Of a stretch of DNA of 36,663 nucleotides, positions 6,278 to 13,735 are shown piece after piece. Each line of letters begins with the position of its first letter. Position 1 is the first letter of the stretch. The position numbers were made by a program, and so were the translations under genes. Below the pieces are notes generated by a model that was not told the DNA's origin, searched no databases, and worked only from the letters and a program-made list of their open reading frames with translations. This stretch comes from a virus. The stretch spans positions 1 to 36,663 of the IMG/VR virus record IMGVR_UViG_3300045243_000092; one strand, given 5' to 3'.

Positions 6278-7773
6278 ACCTTTATGATTTAACAAAATTC
6301 GCTCCAGAGTTCTTTAGGATAGCGGACAAAAGCGGCAATCTCATCCCCTTCACATTTAACAAAGCCCAACAACATGTCCATCAAAAACTAGAAGAACAGC
6401 TCAAAGAACTGGGTTATATTAGAGCAAATATCCTCAAGGGCAGACAGCAGGGTATATCAACGTATATATCATCGCGATTCTTTCATAAAGTTCTAACCAC
6501 CCCAGGAACCCAGGCATTCATTCTTACACATATGGGAGATGCAACACGCTCTCTTTTTGCAATGACAAAACGTTATAATAATAATCTTCCCCTGGGCCTT
6601 GCTCCCAAAGCAGATAAAGACAATGAGAACCAACTTCTTTTTAACAAGCTTAATTCAGGCTATAGAGTGGGTACAGCTGGCTCAAAAGAAATAGGTCGCT
6701 CTATGACAAACCAGCTTTTACATATGTCTGAATATGCGTTCTATGACAGTCATGGAGAGATTAAGCGTGGTATCGAGCAGACCGTGGCGGACATTGCTGG
6801 AACTGAGAAAATAAAGGAATCTACAGCCAACGGGATTAATAACGCTTTCTACATTGATTGGCAGAACGCTAAAGAGGGAAATTCGGACGCAATTAATATA
6901 TTCGTTCCTTGGTACTGGCAAGACGAATACACGCGAGACGATAAGAATCAAGAGCTTAGCGACGACGAAAAAGACTGGGTGGGACTTTATCAGCACAATG
7001 GCCTAACTCGCAGGCACCTTGCATGGCGCCGCAATAAACTCAATGACTTTGATGGAGATTACGACCAGAAGCAGAGGGGGTTTAGGCAGGAATACCCCTT
7101 CACCGATGAAGAAGCATTTATCAACTCGATTACAGATACATTCATCACAGTAGAGCCCGTAATTAAAGCAAGAAAAATGCGTGTAGACAGCGAGTCTCCT
7201 TTGATTATCGGCGTTGACCCAGCACGGGGAGGGATTGATAAGTCGGCAATATGCTGGAGAAAAGGACGATTAGTTTACAAAATAGAAACATATCAAGGGC
7301 TCAACACGATGGAGCTCGCCGGAAAACTTAAGACCTTTATTGACAAAGATAAGCCCGTAAAAGTGTTCATAGATTGTATAGGTATAGGTGCTGGAACTAC
7401 TGATAGAATGAACGAAATGGGCTATGACAACGTAGTCGGTATTAATGTTGCGCGCTCTGCTAATAATGCAGATAGATTCTTAAATCTAAGGGCCGAACTA
7501 TGGCATGAAATGCGTGAATGGTTTTTGCAGGACATGCCGGTGCAGATACCCGATGATCCGGAGCTTCAGAAAGAGCTATGCGGTCTAGGATATGGACATA
7601 ACAGCTCGGGACGGTTGTTTATAGAGAGCAAGATTGATGCTAGAAAGCGCGGGATGCATTCCCCGGATAAAGCGGATGCACTGATGATTACATTTGCTTA
7701 TGGGCAACATGCTGGTAATTCAGCGTATAAACCAAATTATATTTCTAAAGATACTGCGGGGATGTTTATATGA
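6271..7773 (+). CDS. terL: Terminase large subunit (headful-packaging ATPase and nuclease)
   Basis: This 500-residue protein is a full-length P22/Sf6-type large terminase. The ATPase has a Walker A-like motif GRQQGIST (57-64) and a Walker B-like LLHMSE (149-154) with the catalytic Glu at 154. The RNase H-fold nuclease has conserved acidic residues in IIGVDPARGG (Asp316), VFIDCIG (Asp368) and SPDKADA (Asp466/Asp469). It pumps DNA into proheads through the portal and cuts it when the head is full. That agrees with a circularly permuted genome and the circular assembly. Its TGA overlaps the start of a small gene (ATGA). Confidence 0.95.
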   Translation: MLDLYDLTKFAPEFFRIADKSGNLIPFTFNKAQQHVHQKLEEQLKELGYIRANILKGRQQGISTYISSRFFHKVLTTPGTQAFILTHMGDATRSLFAMTKRYNNNLPLGLAPKADKDNENQLLFNKLNSGYRVGTAGSKEIGRSMTNQLLHMSEYAFYDSHGEIKRGIEQTVADIAGTEKIKESTANGINNAFYIDWQNAKEGNSDAINIFVPWYWQDEYTRDDKNQELSDDEKDWVGLYQHNGLTRRHLAWRRNKLNDFDGDYDQKQRGFRQEYPFTDEEAFINSITDTFITVEPVIKARKMRVDSESPLIIGVDPARGGIDKSAICWRKGRLVYKIETYQGLNTMELAGKLKTFIDKDKPVKVFIDCIGIGAGTTDRMNEMGYDNVVGINVARSANNADRFLNLRAELWHEMREWFLQDMPVQIPDDPELQKELCGLGYGHNSSGRLFIESKIDARKRGMHSPDKADALMITFAYGQHAGNSAYKPNYISKDTAGMFI

Positions 7774-7946
7774 ATCAATTTACTGAAGAAGAATTACAAC
7801 AAATATTGATGGATATGAATTCGTTAGTTATTAAATATGGCGAAGAAAATGTCGATAGTTTTTATTTAGAATTGATTAATAAAACAAAGCGAATGATTGA
7901 GGATTACGACAATAGCAGCACGGACAGTGACGTGCAGGTTGGGTGA
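7770..7946 (+). CDS. Small acidic hypothetical protein coupled to terL
   Basis: This 58-residue acidic helical protein begins with MNQFTEEELQQ and ends with a Ser/Asp-rich tail. Its ATG overlaps the terL stop (ATGA), which supports a real, coupled gene. No domain is recognised. Its last codons begin the structured non-coding stretch before the portal gene: GGTGA at 7942-7946, which includes the stop, can pair with TCACC at 7972-7976. Confidence 0.55.
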   Translation: MNQFTEEELQQILMDMNSLVIKYGEENVDSFYLELINKTKRMIEDYDNSSTDSDVQVG

Positions 7947-8193
7947 GTAATGGCTGTCTGCTAGACCTAAGTCACCAATCTCCAGAATCAAGCAGATTAC
8001 GAAAGGAAGCAGGTGTAATTCCTGCCTATTGTCACCAAAATTATGGGGTAAGCACATAACCGTGAGGCGTGCGCCACCTGAGTAAATTACCTTCGCACAT
8101 CATAAGGGCGAGAGTTTGTGGGTAATTGAAGCGAGATGAACGCAGGGTACATACTCTTACCCCACCATATCGTTACTAACGACAAGGATTGTC
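7947..8193 (+). ncRNA. Candidate structured RNA / cis-regulatory leader of the portal gene
   Basis: This gap has no ORF but several mutually consistent helices. GCAGG 8009-8013 pairs with CCTGC 8021-8025. A perfect 9-bp helix joins TGGGGTAAG 8044-8052 and CTTACCCCA 8156-8164. It encloses AATTACC 8085-8091 / GGTAATT 8121-8127 and TCGC 8093-8096 / GCGA 8108-8111. Next to the start codon, GACAA 8181-8185 pairs with TTGTC 8189-8193 and holds the ribosome site AAGGA. The competing hairpin TCGTT-ACT-AACGA (8170-8182) overlaps it. This is the shape of a translational switch. GGAAGCAGGTGTAATTCCTG at 8005-8024 resembles the core hairpin of cobalamin riboswitches, but the rest of that structure is not clear. 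Confidence 0.5.
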
Positions 8194-10536
8194 ATGGTAA
8201 GAAAAGCAGAGAAAATAGCACATCGTGCGCGCTTAGCTTGTGAGAAATGGCGTGAACATTTCAAATACAATATTGATATGTATCATCAGGAGCATACTTT
8301 TGTTCTAGGCCAGCAATGGACCGATGACGAAGAAGAGATGCTTAAAACATTTCGTAAAGTTCCTTTGCAAGCTAACAAATTAGCCGCCATGGCCAATTCC
8401 TTGCTTGGTGAGCAGCAACAGAATACTCCTCAGCTTGAAGTTATTCCCCTATCCAATTGTGATGCCGAAACAGCGAAGTTACGCGAGCTTATCACTAAAG
8501 ACATTATGTTCTCTTCAGATGCTAAGACCGCTTATCAAGTTGCCGCAGGTCAAGCATTCATTGGAGGATTCTCTGCCTTTTGTGTTGACACAGATTACAT
8601 CCATAACCGTTCTTTTGATTTAGATATTGTTTACAGATATTTCAAAGATGCATCACGAACTTATTTTGATATGGGTTCTGAGAAAATAAACAAAACAGAT
8701 GGTCAGCATTGCGGCTACATTACTCGTATGACTCGTCCTAAATTCAAACAGGTGTATGGTAAAGATTTAGAAGAAAAGATTTCAAAGACGATGAGCCCTT
8801 CAGCGACTGAAGAAGAAATTGCTTTAGCAGTCGAGCCATCCTCTGGAGGAGGAGACGACCCATTTACTTGGGCTGACAATGACGGTATAACAATAATTGA
8901 CCATTTCGTAAGAAAATATGAAAAAGATATGCTCTACAAATTGTCTAATGGTCGAGTATGTAACCAAGAAGAAATGGACGAGCTGATAGACCAATCAGCC
9001 AAGATTAATGAGCAAGAACAGTTAATGCAACAAGCGCAAATGATGCAACAATTACAAGCGCAGCAACAAGGGCAAGGAATGCCCCAACAAGGAAGTGACG
9101 AAGGGCAGGGAATGCCAATGCAGGGAATGGGTATGGATGAAGGCATGCAGTACGGAATGCAGCCAGAACCACAACTACAAATGCAACAACAGCCACAGCC
9201 AATGCCAGAAATGGAAGGGCGAGAGAACGAAGACGGAATTATGACACTCTGGGATGATGGCGAGGTAGTACGTATCGAAGAGAAGCGTGATTTCAAGCGC
9301 CACAAAATCATGCATTATAAGATTGCAGGTGACTATATTCTTGATGAGTCTGAGTTTCCATCGGAACAACTTCCCGTAGTATTTGTAGACCATAACTCCT
9401 ATTACGACAAGAACGGGAAGCAAGTGTGCCGCTCCTTCTTTGGTGATGCTCGAGACACCCAGCGCTATATTAACTACCTTAGAACTCAATCCGCTTACAT
9501 TCTAAAAGTTTCACGATACGACCAATTCATGGGCAGCAAGAAGAACGTACAGTCCCAGGACACACAAAGAGACTGGAAAGACCCAGGCAATACCCAAGGT
9601 TTATTGAGGTACGATGAATCACCCAACGGTCATAAGCCTGAGCAGATACGCCCTCCAGAATTATCGCAATCATTAATGAGTCAATATCAGCTCGCAATTG
9701 AAGATTTATACACAATCACAGGGCTCTACCCAACGCGAATGGGCGAGCAAGGGAACGAAGTTTCAGGAGTGGCAATCGATGCGCGAACACGACAGGGCTC
9801 TTATAGTACTTATGTTGCTTTTAACAGTATTAATCGTGCTATTGCTACAGGCGGTGAAATCGTAAATGAGATGATACCAAGGGTTTACGACACAGAAAGA
9901 GTACTAGCGCTAATGACTCCTGATGAAGGAATGAAGAACATCACCGTTAACAAGCAGGCAGATGAATATGGTGAACGCATTGAGAATGACATACGTAAAG
10001 GTTCATACCAAGTTCGCTTAAAGCCAGGACCAAGTTATGAAGGACAGAAGCAAGAGGCACTTATTTCATTGCAACAGGTACTTCAAGCTGACCCAGATGC
10101 ATTCAAGTTAATCGCTGATTTGTTTGCTGAGAACCTACCATTATCTAATAACCTAGAAATAAAGAACCGCTTAAAAACTATGGTTCCTCCTGCAATTATT
10201 GAGGCTGGAAAGTCCGGAAAGATGCCGCAACAACAGGGTCCAAGTCCAGAGCAACAACAAATGCAGCAACAAATGCAAATGCACCAACAGGAAATGCAAT
10301 TTAAAGCTAAAGAACTGGAGTTGAAAGAAAAAGACCTTGAGCTGAAGCAACAGAAAATTATGATGGACGCTCAGATTGAGATGCAGAAGCTTGAGGCAGA
10401 GAAAATAGAAGTTGCAGGCCAGATACAGGAACAGGAGTTGAGGTATATGGCTGAAACTGAACGGACACAGAGCGACGCAGCAATAGCGCATGCAGATAAT
10501 CTGGTTAAGATTTTAACTAGTAAAGTGCCTGATTAA
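8194..10536 (+). CDS. Portal protein, P22 gp1-like
   Basis: This 780-residue protein forms the dodecameric ring at the head vertex, through which DNA enters and leaves. It follows the P22 portal plan: N-terminal helical part, central stem and clip domains with DARDTQRYINYLRTQSAYI and GEIVNEMIPRVYDTERV, and a long C-terminal helical barrel rich in Gln, Glu and Met (about 680-760). A Gln/Met/Gly-rich low-complexity insert (about 272-340) is unusual and makes it longer than the 725-residue P22 protein. Its ribosome site lies in a hairpin loop of the structured leader. Confidence 0.92.
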   Translation: MVRKAEKIAHRARLACEKWREHFKYNIDMYHQEHTFVLGQQWTDDEEEMLKTFRKVPLQANKLAAMANSLLGEQQQNTPQLEVIPLSNCDAETAKLRELITKDIMFSSDAKTAYQVAAGQAFIGGFSAFCVDTDYIHNRSFDLDIVYRYFKDASRTYFDMGSEKINKTDGQHCGYITRMTRPKFKQVYGKDLEEKISKTMSPSATEEEIALAVEPSSGGGDDPFTWADNDGITIIDHFVRKYEKDMLYKLSNGRVCNQEEMDELIDQSAKINEQEQLMQQAQMMQQLQAQQQGQGMPQQGSDEGQGMPMQGMGMDEGMQYGMQPEPQLQMQQQPQPMPEMEGRENEDGIMTLWDDGEVVRIEEKRDFKRHKIMHYKIAGDYILDESEFPSEQLPVVFVDHNSYYDKNGKQVCRSFFGDARDTQRYINYLRTQSAYILKVSRYDQFMGSKKNVQSQDTQRDWKDPGNTQGLLRYDESPNGHKPEQIRPPELSQSLMSQYQLAIEDLYTITGLYPTRMGEQGNEVSGVAIDARTRQGSYSTYVAFNSINRAIATGGEIVNEMIPRVYDTERVLALMTPDEGMKNITVNKQADEYGERIENDIRKGSYQVRLKPGPSYEGQKQEALISLQQVLQADPDAFKLIADLFAENLPLSNNLEIKNRLKTMVPPAIIEAGKSGKMPQQQGPSPEQQQMQQQMQMHQQEMQFKAKELELKEKDLELKQQKIMMDAQIEMQKLEAEKIEVAGQIQEQELRYMAETERTQSDAAIAHADNLVKILTSKVPD

Positions 10537-10639
10537 ATATATACGGGGCTAAATCAACTGTTTTTAAGGTGTATTGCGCATAAATCTTTTAATATTATAC
10601 ATTTTGTACAAAAGTTTTTAATTTATAAGGATATAAGTT
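10537..10639 (+). promoter_or_regulatory. Short A/T-rich leader of the scaffold gene
   Basis: The gap holds a perfect 12-bp palindrome TTTTGTACAAAA (10602-10613) and AAGGA 11 bases before the ATG. The palindrome could be an operator, but A/T-rich palindromes of this size arise easily. No clear terminator or promoter pair was found. Confidence 0.3.
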
Positions 10640-11536
10640 ATGGCTACAGAAACAACGAGCATTGATGACCTGTTGATGGGTAATACGGTTCAGAATTCGC
10701 AACATCCTGCTCCTGAAGTTTATGATGATACCCCTGAGGAAAATGACCATAATGATCCAGAGACGAATGATTACAGTGAGCCAAATACAGAGACCGAGCC
10801 CCAAGAAGAGGCAGAAGATGAAAGTGATAATCAAGAACAAAAACAAGAGCTTGATGACTACGGCAATGAAAAACCTGCTCCTCGAGTTTACACAGAAGAC
10901 GAAGTTAACGAACTATTTAGAAAAAGATTTAAACGGGGAAATCATCAACAGCAACAGCCGGCACCGCAGCCACAATACCAGCAGACCCAACAGCAAGCAG
11001 CATCTCAGTTCGAATATAATCCAGACTCTGGAGACAATTGGCAGCAACAGCTAGAGCAGTTCGTTGAGCAAACAATCGACAAACGCACCCAAAGACAAGT
11101 ATCGCAGCAGCATCAGCAGCAAGAAATGGAAGCGGTGGCACAGTTTCGCGATAAATTCGAGCAAGGAATGGATAAGTTCTCCGATTTTTATGAGGTAGTT
11201 GGTGGGCAGCCCGTGGATGATGCCATGACTTTAGCTCTGCGTGCCGTAGCCGACCCAGCTTCTTTTATCTATGCAGCCAGCAAGCGACACCCACAAGAAC
11301 TACAGCGCATATCCCAACTAAGAGACCCCTATGCAAAAATTGCAGAAATGGGCAAGCTCGAAGAGCGAATGAAAAAGGCAGCTCAAGCAACAAAAGCCCC
11401 TCGGCCTGTTGGCAGAAGCGCGGATGATGCTCCTGTTAAATACAAAGAGAACAGCAAGGAACCGTCTATAGAACAGATGATAGCTAAATCCGAGGCTAAG
11501 AAGTTAGCAATGATGAAACAAAGAAGGGCTAAATAA
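10640..11536 (+). CDS. Scaffolding protein, P22 gp8-like
   Basis: This 298-residue protein is very acidic at the N-terminus (about 20-85, many Glu/Asp), Gln-rich in the middle (about 100-160), helical after that, and ends in a basic Lys/Arg-rich tail (EAKKLAMMKQRRAK). Length, position between portal and coat, and a basic C-terminus that binds coat all match P22 scaffolding protein (303 residues). It would guide coat assembly into proheads and then leave. Its stop overlaps the next ATG (TAATG). Confidence 0.75.
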   Translation: MATETTSIDDLLMGNTVQNSQHPAPEVYDDTPEENDHNDPETNDYSEPNTETEPQEEAEDESDNQEQKQELDDYGNEKPAPRVYTEDEVNELFRKRFKRGNHQQQQPAPQPQYQQTQQQAASQFEYNPDSGDNWQQQLEQFVEQTIDKRTQRQVSQQHQQQEMEAVAQFRDKFEQGMDKFSDFYEVVGGQPVDDAMTLALRAVADPASFIYAASKRHPQELQRISQLRDPYAKIAEMGKLEERMKKAAQATKAPRPVGRSADDAPVKYKENSKEPSIEQMIAKSEAKKLAMMKQRRAK

Positions 11537-11742
11537 TGGAAGATTTTATTTTGCATTGTCAGATGAATATCAATAAAGAATAATTGCTTTCCGAAGGGGC
11601 GACATATACGTTTACCCCTGCAACAACGACACTAATGCGAAAAGCACTAAAAAAATTATCTGAAATGGATTTCTCTGAGTTGCGTGAAGATGATGATAAA
11701 AATACGTATAAATTTTTATTATCCTTTGAAAAGGTTAGGTAA
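11536..11742 (+). pseudogene. Small ORF interrupted by an in-frame TAA, or readthrough gene
   Basis: An ATG coupled to the scaffold stop, with AAGGG at a good distance, opens a frame of only 15 codons ending in TAA at 11581-11583. The same frame then stays open for 52 codons to 11742 (LLSEGATYTFTPATTTLMRK and onward), whose stop overlaps the next gene's ATG. The part after the stop could start at TTG 11584 or ATG 11635, but neither has a ribosome site. It is either a recent nonsense mutation, a readthrough or recoding site, or a sequencing error. Confidence 0.45.
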
Positions 11743-11903
11743 TGGAAGGGTTTAAAAAATACGTTCTAGATAAAATAGAGTTTGCATTAGAAAATCAGTA
11801 CGGACTCAGAAGAGAGCATGATGTAACGTTTCCTTGGAATGAAGGCTACACGGAAGCTCTTGAGGACATTTTGCATCATATAGAGCAATACAACGAAGAA
11901 TAA
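11742..11903 (+). CDS. Small acidic hypothetical protein before the coat gene
   Basis: This 53-residue acidic protein starts at an ATG overlapping the upstream stop (TAATGGAAG). The same nine bases begin the interrupted ORF at 11536, hinting that the two are related duplicates. It has KKYVLDKIEFALEN near the start and EALEDILHHIEQY near the end. No family is recognised. It closes the portal-scaffold operon before the structured coat leader. Confidence 0.55.
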   Translation: MEGFKKYVLDKIEFALENQYGLRREHDVTFPWNEGYTEALEDILHHIEQYNEE

Positions 11904-11904
11904 A

Positions 11905-11957
11905 AGTCCCGCTAACTTTCGCATGGGTTAATCGGGACCTCCCCAAAGCGGGGGCTT
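11905..11957 (+). terminator. Two hairpins after the scaffold operon, possible attenuator or terminator
   Basis: GTCCCG followed by TAAC (from about 11907) pairs with GTTA followed by CGGGAC (about 11928-11939), a long stem with a small bulge. A second hairpin, CCCC/GGGG around AAAGC (about 11941-11954), follows at once. There is no long T-run, so this may be an attenuator or RNA-processing site rather than a full terminator. A DnaA box TTATCCACA lies just downstream at 11995-12003. Confidence 0.45.
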
Positions 11958-12025
11958 AATAATACCACAAAGATTAGTGTTTTCTCCATAAAACTTATCC
12001 ACAAAAAGCTTTGATAATAGTCGGT

Positions 12026-12057
12026 TTGACAAAAAATATAACCAGGAATATCCTGGT
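12026..12057 (+). promoter_or_regulatory. Candidate promoter overlapping a palindrome upstream of the coat gene
   Basis: TTGACA (12026-12031, perfect -35) and TATCCT (12049-12054) are 17 bases apart. The -10 lies inside a perfect inverted repeat, ACCAGGA-ATA-TCCTGGT (12041-12057), a likely operator that would block the promoter when bound. This would give the coat gene its own controlled transcription. Confidence 0.5.
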
Positions 12058-12118
12058 GGTTGACGTGTAGCCATAGCAAGAATCCGTCACTTGCGACAAA
12101 AAAATGGCGTGTATTTCT

Positions 12119-12188
12119 AGTCTCCCGCCGGACAAATGTTTAGGTGCTCAAACATTGAGCGTTTATTAATTTGTTCGTCAGGGAGACT
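12119..12188 (+). promoter_or_regulatory. Branched 5' leader hairpin that sequesters the coat ribosome site
   Basis: AGTCTCCC (12119-12126) pairs perfectly with GGGAGACT (12181-12188). Inside, GGACAAA (12130-12136) pairs with TTTGTTC (12170-12176, one wobble), and GCTCA-AACAT-TGAGC (12146-12160) forms a terminal hairpin. The ribosome site GGGAG (12181-12185) of the coat ATG at 12194 is fully inside the outer stem. This looks like translational control of coat synthesis. Confidence 0.6.
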
Positions 12189-12193
12189 GAGCA

Positions 12194-13432
12194 ATGGCTA
12201 ACGTATTTAGGGAAACTCAATACGTTCTAGATGACGTATTTGTACGCTTCTGGAACTCACTTGCATTCGCAAGAACCGCAAACAGAAATCTTGAAGGCGA
12301 CTTCAAAAACTTAAGATTCGCAACCGGACAAACTTTAGACTATCGCCTAGAAGAGCGTTATTTAGCAGGTGAGGGTGCTACTGCAACTTCCGAAGCGCGT
12401 GTCCAAGTAATCAGACCTTTATCAATTACTAAGCAATTCCGCACCATGATCGAATACACAGGATTCAACCTGACGTTTGATCGTGCGCGTGATGAACCCT
12501 ACTTAGAAATGGCAAATGCCCCAAGAGCAAAGCGTCTTGCTAACTTGGTAGAAAAGTTCATTGCTGATGAGTTCGTTCAGCAAACCTATCAAGCAGTAGG
12601 AACTCCAGGTGTCCCTGTTGATTTTAATACCATATTAACAGCAGATGCATATATGACAGAACTTGCGATTCCAGAAGATGGAAAACGTTATGGTGCTGTT
12701 GCTCCACGAACCGTTGCTAGCCTATCCAATGATTTGTACAACGTATTCAATATGACTGTGAATACAGGTGCATTAATCGATGGATTTATTGGACATTTAT
12801 CTGGATTTGATTTCTTTAAAACTAACTTTTTGATGAGACAAATTTCAGGCGCAGGCGGAACAAGTGGCGCTCCTCCAGCTGGATTTAAATCGGGTGGAAC
12901 TGTAACTGGTGGTCCTGTTAGTGGAGGCACTGCATTAGCGCTCATTAATCTTGTTGCTAGCGACTTGGTATTCCGAAAAGGAGACATTATCGAGGTTTCT
13001 GATGCCGATGGTGTATTCATGATTAACCCATTGACTTACGAATCTCTCGAACAAAGAGCACAATTTGTAGTTACAGCTGATGTTATATCTACTGTTGGTG
13101 GAACAGCTACTGTGCCTATCAGTCCTGCGATTATAGTTTCTGGAGCGCGTCAAAATATCTCTGCTCCAATTCCAAATGGTGCTCAAATTTGGCTTAGAGA
13201 TGACCATAACGTATCTCTTGCTTACCATACTCAAGCACTGGTATTCGCAGCTCCTCCAATCAAAGAGTTGCGCGGCGGTGTTGAAGCAGTCACTCGCTAC
13301 TCAGACCTTTACAAACTTGCCATGACTTACTCATTAGGTGCGGACATTCGTAACTACGAGCAGTTAGACCGTATTGACGTTATATGCGGTGTGGCAATTA
13401 ACCCTGAGTTTGCAGTTCGTATCTGCTCTTAA
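12194..13432 (+). CDS. Major capsid (coat) protein, P22 gp5-like
   Basis: This 412-residue protein has the P22-coat layout. An N-terminal arm and HK97-like core lead into a Gly/Thr/Ser-rich stretch (about 215-250), then a region resembling the inserted telokin-like domain (LVFRKGDIIEVSDADGV). The core resumes, ending with KLAMTYSLGADIRNY and CGVAINPEFAVRIC. It builds the T=7 shell around the scaffold. It follows the structured leader and is trailed by a perfect 15-bp hairpin, both likely to set its level. Assignment rests on position and overall pattern. Confidence 0.85.
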   Translation: MANVFRETQYVLDDVFVRFWNSLAFARTANRNLEGDFKNLRFATGQTLDYRLEERYLAGEGATATSEARVQVIRPLSITKQFRTMIEYTGFNLTFDRARDEPYLEMANAPRAKRLANLVEKFIADEFVQQTYQAVGTPGVPVDFNTILTADAYMTELAIPEDGKRYGAVAPRTVASLSNDLYNVFNMTVNTGALIDGFIGHLSGFDFFKTNFLMRQISGAGGTSGAPPAGFKSGGTVTGGPVSGGTALALINLVASDLVFRKGDIIEVSDADGVFMINPLTYESLEQRAQFVVTADVISTVGGTATVPISPAIIVSGARQNISAPIPNGAQIWLRDDHNVSLAYHTQALVFAAPPIKELRGGVEAVTRYSDLYKLAMTYSLGADIRNYEQLDRIDVICGVAINPEFAVRICS

Positions 13433-13439
13433 TATATCC

Positions 13440-13484
13440 CATAAGGCTGACACCATGCTAAATTTCATAGGTGTCAGCCTTATG
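13440..13484 (+). terminator. Perfect 15-bp hairpin after the coat gene
   Basis: CATAAGGCTGACACC (13440-13454) is the exact complement of GGTGTCAGCCTTATG (13470-13484), with a 15-base loop. No T-run follows, so full termination is unlikely. A partial terminator, an mRNA 3'-end stabiliser or an RNase III site would all make coat mRNA more abundant than the downstream neck mRNA. The next gene's ribosome site GAGGTGA lies just beyond. Confidence 0.6.
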
Positions 13485-13498
13485 ACATGAGGTGATTA

Positions 13499-13732
13499 AT
13501 GAACGAAGTAACTTATTTAGGAAGAACTATCTGTTGTGATGACTTTAGAGCATGGATATACGGCAAAAATGATACAACAAAATTAGTGAATTCATGGGAT
13601 GAGTTCCAAGAGCATATTAATAGCGGCAAATGGTACGCATCCAAAGAAGATTTAGAAAGGGAATCTGCGCCTAAACCAACTGAGCCTGTTGAGGTAATAG
13701 TGGTCAAGCCAAGGACGAAAAAAAGGCGGTAA
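13499..13732 (+). CDS. Small hypothetical head/neck-region protein
   Basis: This 77-residue protein is not recognised. It begins with a beta-prone part (TYLGRTICCDDFRAWIYG), then a Trp-containing helical segment, and ends in a Pro/Val-rich and then strongly basic tail (PRTKKRR). It lies between coat and the gp4-like gene, where P22 relatives carry small neck or hypothetical genes. The ATG is preceded by GAGGTGA and the stop is 3 bases from the next start. Confidence 0.6.
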   Translation: MNEVTYLGRTICCDDFRAWIYGKNDTTKLVNSWDEFQEHINSGKWYASKEDLERESAPKPTEPVEVIVVKPRTKKRR

Positions 13733-13735
13733 ATC

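Noticed and set aside
7947-8193. Group I intron or hammerhead ribozyme
   Set aside because: The conserved intron core and the CTGATGA/GAAA ribozyme core are not visible, and terL is uninterrupted.
8934-9311. 125-residue Cys-rich minus-strand ORF inside the portal gene
   Set aside because: It is the reverse reading of the Gln/Met-rich repeat coding stretch of the portal; its Cys and Ser runs are a by-product of CAA/CAG/ATG codons.
12688-13234. Minus-strand ORFs opposite the coat gene
   Set aside because: They lie fully inside a well supported coat gene and have no ribosome site or recognisable domain.
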